A stretch of DNA of 32,053 nucleotides from Verrucomicrobiota bacterium. Lineage in GTDB: Bacteria; Verrucomicrobiota; Verrucomicrobiia; Chthoniobacterales; UBA10450. The stretch lies in assembly GCA_003218945.1 (NCBI GenBank), contig QHPE01000169.1, forward strand, positions 1 through 32,053, given 5' to 3'. This document shows, piece by piece, positions 1 to 7,385 of this stretch. The translations under genes were made by a program, and so were the position numbers. A model generated the notes under the pieces. That model was given only the letters and a program-made list of their open reading frames with translations. It did no database searches and had not been told where the DNA came from. The number at the start of each line of letters is the position of its first letter. The stretch's first letter is position 1.

Positions 1-1
1 C

Positions 2-154
2 AAATATAACGCCCCACTGCGCCACTTCGCTTCCCGACTCCGCGCCGCTGGCAAACCAAAAATGAGCATCGTCTGCGCCATCATGCGCAAACTCATCCAC
101 ATCGCCTTCGGTGTGCTCAAACACCAAAAGCCTTTTAATCCCTCACTCGCATGA
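2..154 (+). CDS. IS110-family transposase, C-terminal fragment (5' end outside window)
   Basis: Reading from base 2, an open frame runs to TGA at 152-154 and encodes about 50 residues. It contains YNAPLRHFASRL, then GKPKMSIVCAIMRKLIHIAFGVLKH, then an FNPSLA end. This is the usual C-terminus of IS110/IS116 transposases (transposase_20 region), where a GKP segment, an AxMRKL helix and a short polar tail close the protein. IS110 elements carry a DEDD-type catalytic N-terminus and act as recombinases on double-stranded circular intermediates; that part lies left of the window. The frame is intact up to its stop, so nothing here shows decay. IS110 elements usually lack clear terminal inverted repeats, and none is visible in the 48 bp before the next gene. 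The ORF track misses it because it has no start in the window. Confidence 0.85.
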   Translation, partial: KYNAPLRHFASRLRAAGKPKMSIVCAIMRKLIHIAFGVLKHQKPFNPSLA

Positions 155-202
155 CTACACAACTGACTTGCACTTCAAGATCGTATCTACAGCCGGTGCA
201 AA

Positions 203-490
203 TTACATGCCCTCCACCAGGATCATGTTCGTCCTGGCCGTGCGGTGGCGCATCTTGCGCGGCTCGCGGTAGTCCTCGCAGTTCAACCACTCTTTCGCGC
301 GCTGTGTTGATTCAAATTCCAGCACAACGATGCGCTTCGGTTGCCAATCGCCTTCGAGCACTTCGGTTTTACCGCCGCGCACGATGTATTTGCCGCCGTA
401 CTTTTCCACAGTTGCGCCCGCGAGCTTCTTGTATTCTTCGTAGCCGGCCGGATCGAGGATCTCGATTTCAACAATGATATAAGCGGGCAT
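203..490 (-). CDS. DUF1330 family protein
   Basis: A 95-residue soluble protein starting MPAYIIVEIEILDPAGYEEY, with a later KYGGKYIVRGGKTEVLEGDW segment and an RIVVLEFES strand. This is the DUF1330 pattern: a small ferredoxin-like alpha/beta (dimeric alpha-beta barrel) fold of about 95 residues. The length is full for the family, and no signal peptide or membrane segment is present. The biochemical role of DUF1330 proteins is not established, so no substrate is proposed. The gene stands alone, downstream on the same strand from the PHP gene with a 75-bp gap that holds a short direct repeat. Codon use looks like that of its neighbours. Family assignment is confident; function is unknown. Confidence 0.85.
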   Translation of the reverse strand: MPAYIIVEIEILDPAGYEEYKKLAGATVEKYGGKYIVRGGKTEVLEGDWQPKRIVVLEFESTQRAKEWLNCEDYREPRKMRHRTARTNMILVEGM

Positions 491-500
491 GGCCTATCGG

Positions 501-528
501 ATCGTTAAACCGTTGAATCGTTAAACCG
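501..528. repeat. Direct repeat of ATCGTTAAACCG
   Basis: The 12-mer ATCGTTAAACCG occurs at 501-512 and again at 517-528, separated by TTGA, in the gap between the DUF1330 start and the PHP stop. It resembles other short, repetitive intergenic sequences in this window, such as the GTTACAACG array at 1314-1391. Confidence 0.6.
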
Positions 529-565
529 GTGATATTGCCCGCAGTCTGTGATTACTTGTCACAAT

Positions 566-1294
566 CTAGTGGCCGTTATGGCTCCGATCTTTTGCGGCGA
601 GCTCGGGAATTTTCCGTCGGCGGCGCAGTCGTAACCAGTTGTTCCACGTTTTGCGCAAGCTGTCGCGCGGAGTTTGGTATTGCTGATTCAATTCGTTGCT
701 TTTGACGATCTGGGCGAGAATTCCTCTCACCGAAACATCGTCCGTGTTGATGATCGTGTAGGCCGTCCCAACAGCAGCGGCGTGATGCGCATCGCTGGCG
801 GCAGTCATGGGCAGACCGCGGATCTGTGCGTATTTGAAAGCGTAGCGGTTGTAACGCCGCAGCGTGGTTGCGGCGTTAAAAACCTCGATCGCATCCACTG
901 GCAGCGTCTCCAGCGTGGCGAACCGGATTCCGGCGCGGAATAAATCGTACGGATGCGGAGGAATAGCGAGACCGCCACGCTCGTGGATGATATCGCAGAC
1001 TTCGCGCGCCGGCTTTCCTTTCAGGTAAGGCAATTCAGCGCCAATACACAGAAGATGTCCGTCGGCGGTGGTGACTTCGACTCCGGGCAGAACGAGAAAA
1101 TCGTTGACTGGCAAACCATCGAGCCGCATCAGGCCTTTCTCGAGGAGGTAATTGACCGCATCGCAAGTATTGTGATCCGTGATAGCGATGCCACTCAAAC
1201 CTTTGGCGCGCGCGGCTGCGATCAAATCTTCCGGGCTGGAAACGCCGTCACCGGAAAAGAACGAATGCGTGTGCAGATCGACATTAAGAGACAT
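566..1294 (-). CDS. PHP-domain metal-dependent phosphoesterase
   Basis: A 242-residue protein with the PHP (polymerase and histidinol phosphatase) signature. It has VDLHTHSFFSGDG at residues 5-17 (HxH motif I), ITDHNT near 38-43, GVEVTT near 70, PPHPYD near 112 and SDAHHAA near 167. These supply the histidines and aspartates of a multinuclear metal site. The order and length fit the TrpH/YciV/RNase AM group, which hydrolyses phosphate from small nucleotides or 5' RNA ends. The exact substrate cannot be read from sequence. The C-terminus is basic (WLRLRRRRK). The protein is cytoplasmic, with no signal peptide. The ATG at 1292-1294 is the natural start because MSLNVDLHTHS puts motif I at the very N-terminus. 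It lies downstream of msbA on the same strand, separated by a repeat-containing gap. Confidence 0.88.
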   Translation of the reverse strand: MSLNVDLHTHSFFSGDGVSSPEDLIAAARAKGLSGIAITDHNTCDAVNYLLEKGLMRLDGLPVNDFLVLPGVEVTTADGHLLCIGAELPYLKGKPAREVCDIIHERGGLAIPPHPYDLFRAGIRFATLETLPVDAIEVFNAATTLRRYNRYAFKYAQIRGLPMTAASDAHHAAAVGTAYTIINTDDVSVRGILAQIVKSNELNQQYQTPRDSLRKTWNNWLRLRRRRKIPELAAKDRSHNGH

Positions 1295-1313
1295 GGCTGC
1301 GCCGATGTTAAAT

Positions 1314-1391
1314 CGTTACGAGAGTTACAACGTTACAACGTTCGAAAAGAATCGTCCAAGTCGCACCATGTAGCTTTGTAACTGTTTTAAC
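1314..1391. repeat. Intergenic element with GTTACAACG arms
   Basis: The msbA-PHP gap carries GTTACAACGTTACAACGTT at 1324-1342. Partial inverse copies TTTGTAACTG and TTTTAAC follow near 1375-1391. The layout, repeated short words in one arm and their complements in the other, matches other elements in this window, although the words differ. No gene is visible inside. Confidence 0.5.
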
Positions 1392-1397
1392 TCCGGT

Positions 1398-3275
1398 TCA
1401 AACCAGCTCTTCCACAAGAATACCTGCTTCGGCGTCGCTTTCCTTGTGAACACGATTGAACTGGTGGTCGTACAGGCGGCGATAGTATCCGGATTTGTCC
1501 AGCAATTCCGCGTGTGTCCCGATCTCCTTAATCCGGCCGGAATCCATCACGATAATTTGATCGGCGGACAGAACAGTGGAGAGCCGATGTGCGATGGCGA
1601 TTACCGTCCGGCCAGTCGCCAGTTCTGCGAGGGCCCTTTGAATTTGTTGTTCCGATTCGGAATCGAGCGATGAAGTGGCTTCATCCAGCAAAAGAATCGG
1701 CGCGTTCTTCAGAACAGCGCGCGCGATGGCAAGACGCTGCTGCTGGCCGCCGGAAAGAAGGCATCCTTTGTCGCCAATGACAGTTTGGTAGCCCTTTGGC
1801 TGGGCCATAATAAAGTCGTGCGCATAGGCCGCTCGCGCTGCTTCGCGAACTTCTTCCGGCGTCGCATCGAGCCGGCCGAATTGGATATTGCTGAAGATCG
1901 TATCGTGAAACAGGAAGGTCTCCTGAGTGACGAGCCCAATCTGTTCGCGCAACGATTTCTGCGTCACCGAGCGCAGATTTCGACCATCGATCTTTATACC
2001 TCCGGAAGTCGGATCATATAAGCGTAGGATCAGCGAGAGAATAGTGCTCTTTCCTGCGCCGCTGGCGCCGACAAGCGCGTAGCTCTTTCCTGGTTCGATT
2101 TGCAGGTTTAGACTACCGACTGCGTCGGCGACAGTATTGGCGTAACGGAACGTCACATTTTGAAAGTCGATGCGCCCGGTTGCGGAGGTCAGCTTCGTGG
2201 CATCCGGTGAATCTTGTACAGTTGGCTCGGTGTCGAGGAGAGCGAAAATCGCCGTTGTCGCGGTGATTGACTGCTGCATCACAATTTGAAGCTTACTGAG
2301 CGTCTTGATCGGATCGTAGAGAATGAAAATTCCTGAGATCAGTCCGAAAAATCGTCCCGCGCTCAGGTTTGCAGCGTAAACATAGAGCAACGCCAAGCCT
2401 ATCCCGAGGGCAGCGATGGTTTCGACCAGTGGGCCAGTAGCCTCCATCGACCGGATAATGCGCATCATCTGCGAGAATTGCATTTGATTGCTGCGCTTGA
2501 ATTCCTTTTCCTGGTGGGCTTCGCGCGCGAACGACTTGATCACCCGAATGCCAGCGAACGTCTCCTGCATCGTCACTACCATTTCGCCCATGCCTTCAAA
2601 CTGACCTCGGAGCGCTTTTCGCGCGCGACGCCCATAGATGCGAAGCGGCAGCAAACAGGTTGGAAAAAGAATCAATGTAATCAGCGTGAATTTCCAATCC
2701 ATCAGAAATAGAACGCTGATTGCGCCCACGATCAGTACCGGTTGCTTAAAAATATCGCTGCTGACGGCGGTCAAAGCCATTTGCACGACGCGGGTCTCGT
2801 TGGTAATGCGCGAGATTAAGAGGCCCGAACGCATCTTGTTAAAGAAGTCCATCGAAAGGCGTACCATCTTGTTGAAGAGCTGACCCCGAATATCGGTGAC
2901 CACCTTGTTGCTCACCCATTGCATGCAGTAGGTATTTCCGTACGAGCAAAGGCTGCGCACGGTCATGATCGCTGGAATGGCGAGGCAGATCAGAACGATC
3001 GAATTGATCTTTGGCCCTGTATCCAAGGCTCCTAAATTGGAGCGCAGAGCCGTTGGATTGGGAGCAGCCCCATGGAAAATCGTGCCTGTTACCCGGGAAA
3101 TGGCGAGCGGCAAAAGCGCACTGACTCCGCCGTACGCAAAGCCCAAAAGCAAACCCACGATAAAACGGACCTTGTACGGTTTAACGTAGCCGAGGAGCCG
3201 CCGGTAGGGACCGGAGGCTGCGCGTAACGTTTGCCAAAGGGACTGCTTTTTCTTAGCCGATTTAGCGCCGCTCAT
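1398..3275 (-). CDS. msbA: MsbA-type lipid/LPS ABC exporter (fused permease-ATPase)
   Basis: A 625-residue half-transporter beginning MSGAKSAKKKQSLW. It has an N-terminal membrane domain with about six hydrophobic spans (residues ~35-330). The ATPase domain has Walker A GASGAGKST (403-411), signature LSGGQQQR (~507-514), Walker B ILLLDE (527-532) and the H-loop histidine in IAIAHRLST (563). In Gram-negative bacteria such proteins act as inner-membrane homodimers that flip lipid A-core or related lipids. MsbA is inferred rather than another type-1 exporter because the gene is coupled to an LPS-type heptosyltransferase gene. The ORF track extends 56 residues upstream, but that stretch lies wholly inside the glycosyltransferase gene. 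The ATG at 3273-3275 overlaps the upstream TGA as ATGA, which supports translational coupling. No strong ribosome binding site is visible. Confidence 0.85.
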   Translation of the reverse strand: MSGAKSAKKKQSLWQTLRAASGPYRRLLGYVKPYKVRFIVGLLLGFAYGGVSALLPLAISRVTGTIFHGAAPNPTALRSNLGALDTGPKINSIVLICLAIPAIMTVRSLCSYGNTYCMQWVSNKVVTDIRGQLFNKMVRLSMDFFNKMRSGLLISRITNETRVVQMALTAVSSDIFKQPVLIVGAISVLFLMDWKFTLITLILFPTCLLPLRIYGRRARKALRGQFEGMGEMVVTMQETFAGIRVIKSFAREAHQEKEFKRSNQMQFSQMMRIIRSMEATGPLVETIAALGIGLALLYVYAANLSAGRFFGLISGIFILYDPIKTLSKLQIVMQQSITATTAIFALLDTEPTVQDSPDATKLTSATGRIDFQNVTFRYANTVADAVGSLNLQIEPGKSYALVGASGAGKSTILSLILRLYDPTSGGIKIDGRNLRSVTQKSLREQIGLVTQETFLFHDTIFSNIQFGRLDATPEEVREAARAAYAHDFIMAQPKGYQTVIGDKGCLLSGGQQQRLAIARAVLKNAPILLLDEATSSLDSESEQQIQRALAELATGRTVIAIAHRLSTVLSADQIIVMDSGRIKEIGTHAELLDKSGYYRRLYDHQFNRVHKESDAEAGILVEELV

Positions 3276-4291
3276 GAAATGTGCGCCGCCGCGCGATGCG
3301 ACAGCAGGGAATCCATAGCACTGATCACCGATCCCGTCGAGATTTCGCTCATCGCAAAGCGTGGCCGAAGCGGCACGAAATCGGTCATCGGTACGCCTGA
3401 TTTGCCTTGCAAAATTAGGGCGGGACTTTCCCTGGGCCGCCAATGAAACGGGTTTGTTGGCCCGAACAGGATCACCTGCGGCGTATGCGTAGCGGCCGCG
3501 AGATGCATTGGAGCCGAATCGACTGTCACCAGGAGTTCCGCCCGCGCAATCAACGCTGCCAAGGTCAGCAAATCCGTTTTTGCGGAGAGGTCGATTGTCT
3601 GTTTCCGCGTAAGCTTTGTAATCGCTGCGACGTGCGCTTGCTCGTCGGCGGATGGGCCGCTGGTCAAGACAAGATCGAAGTCCTTGTTTTTGAAGCCGTC
3701 AACGACTTCGGCCCAGCGCTCGGGTTCCCAGAGCTTTTCGCGGCGAGCCGAGCCGGGATGCAAAATCAGGTAGGGTCGCGTGATTTTCGAATCGCGACGA
3801 AGCGCATCGGCATTTTCGTGTGCGGCTTGTGGCAGGTTTAATTCCGGACTGGTTGGAGCAGCGTGGACGCCGAGCGGCTCCAACAATGCCAGATCATAAT
3901 CAATGGTGTGCCTGTCTCGCACGCGAACGCCGACAAGCTCGGTGTAAAGACGAGCGCATGTCTTCGATTGGTCACGGACGCGATAGGAAGCGATGCGTCT
4001 CCGCGCACCGGATAGAAGCGTCAGAAAAGCCGAGCGATCATTTCGGGTGAAATCAACGCAGTAATCGAATTTCTTGCAGGCGATAGAAGAAAACACACCC
4101 AGATCGCGCAAATTGCGTCGTGCGATCAAAATTCGATCGACATTCGAGATCGCCGGCAGCAGCTGAGCGCATTCGTTTGACACTACAAGCGTGAGGTGAG
4201 CATCTGGAAAACTCTGGCTCAAAGCAGCAATCGCAGGCGTCGTCAAAATCAGATCGCCGATTCGCTTGAGTTGCAGAAGAAGAATTTTCAC
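3272..4291 (-). CDS. Glycosyltransferase family 9 (ADP-heptose:LPS heptosyltransferase-like)
   Basis: A 339-residue protein starting at GTG with KILLLQLKRIGDLILTTPAIAALSQSFP, the typical GT9 N-terminus. The C-terminal half has ILHPGSARREKLWEPERWAEV and VTVDSAPMHLAAATHTPQVILFGPTNPFHW, which form the nucleotide-sugar site of WaaC/WaaF/WaaQ enzymes. These transfer L-glycero-D-manno-heptose onto the LPS inner core at the cytoplasmic face. The track's ATG adds 13 residues (FRRSQSAATVGS) read from the REPIN-like repeat just upstream, so I prefer the GTG at 4289-4291. The stop overlaps msbA by 4 bp, making an LPS core-export pair. The exact sugar is uncertain because some GT9 members use other donors. 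Confidence 0.87.
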   Translation of the reverse strand: MKILLLQLKRIGDLILTTPAIAALSQSFPDAHLTLVVSNECAQLLPAISNVDRILIARRNLRDLGVFSSIACKKFDYCVDFTRNDRSAFLTLLSGARRRIASYRVRDQSKTCARLYTELVGVRVRDRHTIDYDLALLEPLGVHAAPTSPELNLPQAAHENADALRRDSKITRPYLILHPGSARREKLWEPERWAEVVDGFKNKDFDLVLTSGPSADEQAHVAAITKLTRKQTIDLSAKTDLLTLAALIARAELLVTVDSAPMHLAAATHTPQVILFGPTNPFHWRPRESPALILQGKSGVPMTDFVPLRPRFAMSEISTGSVISAMDSLLSHRAAAHIS

Positions 4292-4297
4292 TGAGCC

Positions 4298-4363
4298 TAC
4301 TGTAGCGGCGCTCTGTGAGCGCCGAAACAAGGGAATCGGCGGTCACAGACCACCGGTACAGTA
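4298..4363. repeat. REPIN-like inverted doublet of palindromic repeats
   Basis: Two 27-bp units lie in opposite orientation around a 12-bp spacer. The left unit (4298-4324) starts TACTGTAGCGG. The right unit (4337-4363), read on the other strand, starts TACTGTACCGG. The units match at 23 of 27 positions. Each folds into a hairpin with an 8-bp stem around loop TGT: CGGCGCTC/GAGCGCCG on the left and CGGTGGTC/GACCGCCG on the right. One stem difference is compensatory (C-G to G-C) and another gives G-T pairing. It fills the gap between the two glycosyltransferase genes. Confidence 0.8.
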
Positions 4364-4365
4364 AA

Positions 4366-5589
4366 CTATCGCGCCATGCGCATTGCAGTTTCATAGGCTT
4401 CGAGCAATCGCGTTCGAAAATGGTCCCAGGTGAAGTTCTCGACTACGCGACGTCGCGCTGCGCTGCTCATTCGCTCCACAATTTCCGGATGCCGATACAA
4501 ATGCTCCAGCGCAGTCGCAACTGCGTCCACATCTCCCGGTTTCACGATGATTCCCTCAATTCCGTTACGAACCACATCACCCGCTTCACGCGTGGTGATC
4601 TGCGGCAATCCGCACGCCGCCGCTTCATACGTGACTTTCGCGCTGCCTTCCCATTGCGAGGGGAAAATGTGGAGCGTTCCCTGGTTGAGATAATTCTCCG
4701 GGTCACGCACAAAGCCGACGACGCGAATGTTATCACGCCAGAACTGGTTTAGAAATGGTTTCGCTTCGTCATGCACAAACCCAATTAACCACAATTCGGC
4801 ATCGGGCAGATTGAGGCGGTGCCATGCTTCGAGAACATGTTGAATTCCTTTTCGTTTGATCAATGCACCGGCGAACACGGCACGAAATTTTGCCGGACGC
4901 GCGACCGGCTTGAAGCGGTCCACGTCCACTCCGCGCGGCAGATAGAACAGCTTTTCCTCTGGAAATCCGCGGACACGAAACGTCTTCGCCGCCTTTTCGG
5001 ATAACACCAGTAAAAGATCAGCAAGTTCATATTCTCGAATGAAACGCTTCCGCTGGAGCAATAGTCGGTTCTTCCACTTTTCAAAGGTCGACGCATGCTC
5101 TGGTGGCGCAGGCATTTTCGGCCGGATCACCTTCTCTTTGCCACCGTCGCGGTGCCAGGTCGGGATCTCAACGATTGACGGAATGCGATGTTGTTTTGCA
5201 ACTTTCAATGACCGCAAGCAATCGCCTGACCAGCTATGAAACAGATCGTAACGTCCAGTCGCCAGATGCCGGGAAACGATCCAATCGAGATATTTCTTCT
5301 TGGCACCGTAATAGTAAGGGCGATCAAGAAATGAGATCAGGCGAACTGGATGCCAGCGCAGAGAATGGATGAATGAACCGGGAATCTCCTGCTGCCGGTT
5401 ATCGTATGCGATTGCTTTGCCGAGGAATCCTCCGCGATAGGATGCGCGCAACGTTTCAAATGCATCTGTATCAAGCCCGGAACCGCCGATTCGGGCGAAG
5501 ATCGAGTACAACAAACGCCGCGGTAAGGTACGTGCCACAGGCGGGGGGCGAACTACTGGAGCGGGAGCATTTAGGGTTTCACCCAGCAT
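4366..5589 (-). CDS. Glycosyltransferase family 4 (GT-B)
   Basis: A 407-residue GT-B glycosyltransferase. The C-terminal donor-binding half carries the GT4 pattern: LPRGVDVDRFKP, FAGALIKRKGIQHVLEAW, LWLIGF, NIRVVGFV, then HIFPSQWEGSAKVTYEAAACGLPQITT with the ExxxxxxxE-type motif. An IEPG-like segment (GIIVKPGDVDAVATAL) and a typical last helix follow. The role is sugar transfer from a nucleotide donor, probably for LPS core or another surface polysaccharide given msbA and GT9 downstream. The sugar cannot be named. The start is uncertain. The track begins at TTG (5620-5622, MVNVRQNTCKP). I chose the in-frame ATG at 5587-5589 (MLGETLNAP), and neither has a clear ribosome binding site. It is transcribed away from the second GT4 gene across a repeat-filled gap. 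Confidence 0.82.
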   Translation of the reverse strand: MLGETLNAPAPVVRPPPVARTLPRRLLYSIFARIGGSGLDTDAFETLRASYRGGFLGKAIAYDNRQQEIPGSFIHSLRWHPVRLISFLDRPYYYGAKKKYLDWIVSRHLATGRYDLFHSWSGDCLRSLKVAKQHRIPSIVEIPTWHRDGGKEKVIRPKMPAPPEHASTFEKWKNRLLLQRKRFIREYELADLLLVLSEKAAKTFRVRGFPEEKLFYLPRGVDVDRFKPVARPAKFRAVFAGALIKRKGIQHVLEAWHRLNLPDAELWLIGFVHDEAKPFLNQFWRDNIRVVGFVRDPENYLNQGTLHIFPSQWEGSAKVTYEAAACGLPQITTREAGDVVRNGIEGIIVKPGDVDAVATALEHLYRHPEIVERMSSAARRRVVENFTWDHFRTRLLEAYETAMRMAR

Positions 5590-5630
5590 TGGCTTACAAG
5601 TATTCTGGCGAACATTAACCAAGTAAAGTT

Positions 5631-5759
5631 GTCATTCCGAGCGAGGCCAAGGCTTCAACGCAGTCCCGAAAGCTTTCGGGGCGATGCCAAGCTTTCAATC
5701 CTCTGACATGACCTGAAAAGTGAGTGCGAGAGCATTCCTCAGACGTCGCTCGGGATGAC
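5631..5759. repeat. Intergenic element bounded by inverted GTCATTCCGAGCG ends
   Basis: The left end GTCATTCCGAGCG at 5631 has an inverted partner CGCTCGGGATGAC ending at 5759, matching at 12 of 13 positions. A perfect 16-bp palindrome CCCGAAAGCTTTCGGG lies inside at 5665-5680. It fills the divergent gap between two GT4 genes. The right-hand GT4 start codon (5755) lies within the terminal motif. The same termini recur at 18548-18638. Confidence 0.75.
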
Positions 5760-6876
5760 GAACAAACTGAGCATTGTTTTGGTTCGCCGCGGGTATTCCC
5801 CGACCGGCGGAGCAGAAGCCTACTTAAGACGACTTGCGGATGGGATCATAAAAGCGGGCCACGACCTTCAACTTATTGGTACCGAGGACTGGCCTCAGGA
5901 CCAATGGTCATTTGGATCAAAAAAACGCCTGAGCGCGAAATCCGCAATTGGGTTTGCCGATGAATTGGAACAAATTCAGCCACAGCTTCGCTGCGATGTT
6001 TTGTTTAGTTTCGAGCGTGTGTGGCGCTGCGACGTTTACCGGGCTGGCGATGGAGTACATCAAGCCTGGCTGGCGCGCAGGAGAAAATTTGAAATCCCGT
6101 TAAAACAATTTGTCCGCGCGGTCAGCCGAAAGCACCGCGATTTGTTGCGCTTGGAGGAATCACTTCTTGCTGCGCGCAAGGCCGGGCGCGTGATTGTGGC
6201 CTCACAAATGGTCAGAAATGAAATCACCGAAGTTTACGGCTACCCCACGGACAAGATTGACCTCGTGCGTAATGGCGTTCCACTTGATCGATTTCGATTC
6301 GATCCCGAGCTTCGCGAGAAATCGCGCGCGCAGTTAAACCTTAAGCAGGATCAAATTGCGCTGTTGTTTGCAGGGTCAGGGTGGGAGCGCAAAGGCCTGC
6401 TGTTCGCAATCGAAGCCATGGCGCTCTGCCAGGACCGCAAGTTGCGGCTGCTCGTTGCAGGTCGAGGAAATGCGAGGCCGTACAAAACAACGCCCCTTTG
6501 TTTTTGGCGCGAGAAACCAGTGCAATTTCTTGGCGAAGTTGCAGACCTTGTGCCGATTTACGCGGCTGCGGACATCTTCATTTTACCCACGATTTATGAT
6601 CCATTCTCGAATGCCTGCCTGGAAGCACTGGCCTGCGGGTTACCGGTGATCACAACTCGTTCCAACGGATTTAGCGAAATCATCGAGGGCGGGGTTCACG
6701 GCTCAATTGTGGCGGATGCCGGAAGTCTTATTGATTTGCGTGACGCCATTCGCTTCTGGTCCGATCCCTCGCGGCGCCGGGTGGCGCGCACGACGAATAT
6801 CGACCGTGCATCGCAGTTCGATATTTCAAAAAACGTGGCGCAAACGCTGGACATTTTGATGCGCGCATCTGGGTAG
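5755..6876 (+). CDS. Glycosyltransferase family 4 (WaaG/RfaG-like)
   Basis: A 373-residue GT-B enzyme. The N-terminus LSIVLVRRGYSPTGGAEAYLRRLADG carries the GGAE acceptor-side motif of WaaG-like LPS core glucosyltransferases. The C-terminal half shows VRNGVPLDRFRFD, LLFAGSGWERKGLLFAIEAM, VQFLGEVADL, FILPTIYDPFSNACLEALACGLPVITT and ENG-type turns, all standard for the GT4 donor domain. Family knowledge says such enzymes add glucose or another hexose to the heptose core in the cytoplasm. That fits the neighbouring GT9 and msbA but the sugar is inferred. The ATG used here is inside the terminal motif of the upstream repeat element, there is no visible ribosome binding site, and no other start is close. 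The TAG stop lies within the next repeat element. Confidence 0.88.
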   Translation: MTNKLSIVLVRRGYSPTGGAEAYLRRLADGIIKAGHDLQLIGTEDWPQDQWSFGSKKRLSAKSAIGFADELEQIQPQLRCDVLFSFERVWRCDVYRAGDGVHQAWLARRRKFEIPLKQFVRAVSRKHRDLLRLEESLLAARKAGRVIVASQMVRNEITEVYGYPTDKIDLVRNGVPLDRFRFDPELREKSRAQLNLKQDQIALLFAGSGWERKGLLFAIEAMALCQDRKLRLLVAGRGNARPYKTTPLCFWREKPVQFLGEVADLVPIYAAADIFILPTIYDPFSNACLEALACGLPVITTRSNGFSEIIEGGVHGSIVADAGSLIDLRDAIRFWSDPSRRRVARTTNIDRASQFDISKNVAQTLDILMRASG

Positions 6877-7020
6877 CGCACGCGTCTCGCGTGTTGGTTT
6901 TGGCGTCGCGCCGAAACAGACTTTCCTTTGACGATTTCGCGCTGGATGCTGGCGAATTACAATGAAAGTACGCGATCGCGAGGACGCCCTCGCCAGGCAC
7001 GCGTGACGCTTGCGCTACCC
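6871..7020. repeat. 150-bp element with 23-bp inverted ends holding both neighbours' stop codons
   Basis: The left end 6871-6893 begins GGGTAGCGCACGCGTC. The right end 6998-7020 is its inverse with 21 of 23 positions identical. The GT4 gene ends in GGG TAG at the left edge and the convergent STAS gene ends in GGG TAG at the right edge. The interior has smaller GC-rich inversions (GGCGTCGCGCC, GAGGACGCCCTC) and no gene. Confidence 0.8.
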
Positions 7021-7362
7021 AGCTAGGGCCGCATCCGCATCGGGGAAGATCTGAAAAACTTGATCGAGCCGAGAGATTTCGAAGATGGACCGCACGGTTT
7101 CCTGTAAACCCGCCAGCATGAATTTGCCTCCGTAGCCTTCCACTTTTTGCATCGCTTCGATCAATGCAGCCAGCCCAGCGCTGTCGATGTAACTTACGTC
7201 CGAAAGATCGACGACCATACGCTCCGGCTTTTTATTAATCATCTCGTTGAGCGACGCGGTGACTGAAGGGGAGACGTGCAGGTCGATTTCGCCCTTCAGC
7301 GGCAGAACATTAGAGCGGCTTTGGCGCGGGCTCGTACTTGATGAAGCGGGGTCTTTCGTCAT
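7015..7362 (-). CDS. STAS-domain anti-sigma factor antagonist (SpoIIAA/RsbV-like)
   Basis: A 115-residue protein consisting of a short Ser/Thr-rich leader (~1-18) and one STAS domain. LKGEIDLHVSPSV is the first strand and helix. RMVVDLSDVSYIDSAGLAALIEA holds the conserved phosphorylation site, Ser61, in the DSAGL motif. A C-terminal ETVRSIFEISRLDQVFQIFPD segment follows. Such proteins bind an anti-sigma kinase when unphosphorylated and release a sigma factor, or act in related partner-switching regulation. No kinase or sigma gene is adjacent, so the partner is unknown. It is cytoplasmic. The 23-bp gap to the HAD gene suggests these two are co-transcribed. The last codons lie in the end of the 6871-7020 repeat. 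Confidence 0.9.
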   Translation of the reverse strand: MTKDPASSSTSPRQSRSNVLPLKGEIDLHVSPSVTASLNEMINKKPERMVVDLSDVSYIDSAGLAALIEAMQKVEGYGGKFMLAGLQETVRSIFEISRLDQVFQIFPDADAALAG

Positions 7363-7385
7363 TTCATCGTGGATTCGTTAATGGA

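Noticed and set aside
3276-3443. 56-residue N-terminal extension of msbA
   Set aside because: Lies inside the GT9 coding frame; the ATGA overlap defines the start.
4053-4394. 113-aa minus-strand ORF between the glycosyltransferases
   Set aside because: Out-of-frame overlap of the GT9 N-terminus and the REPIN-like repeat.
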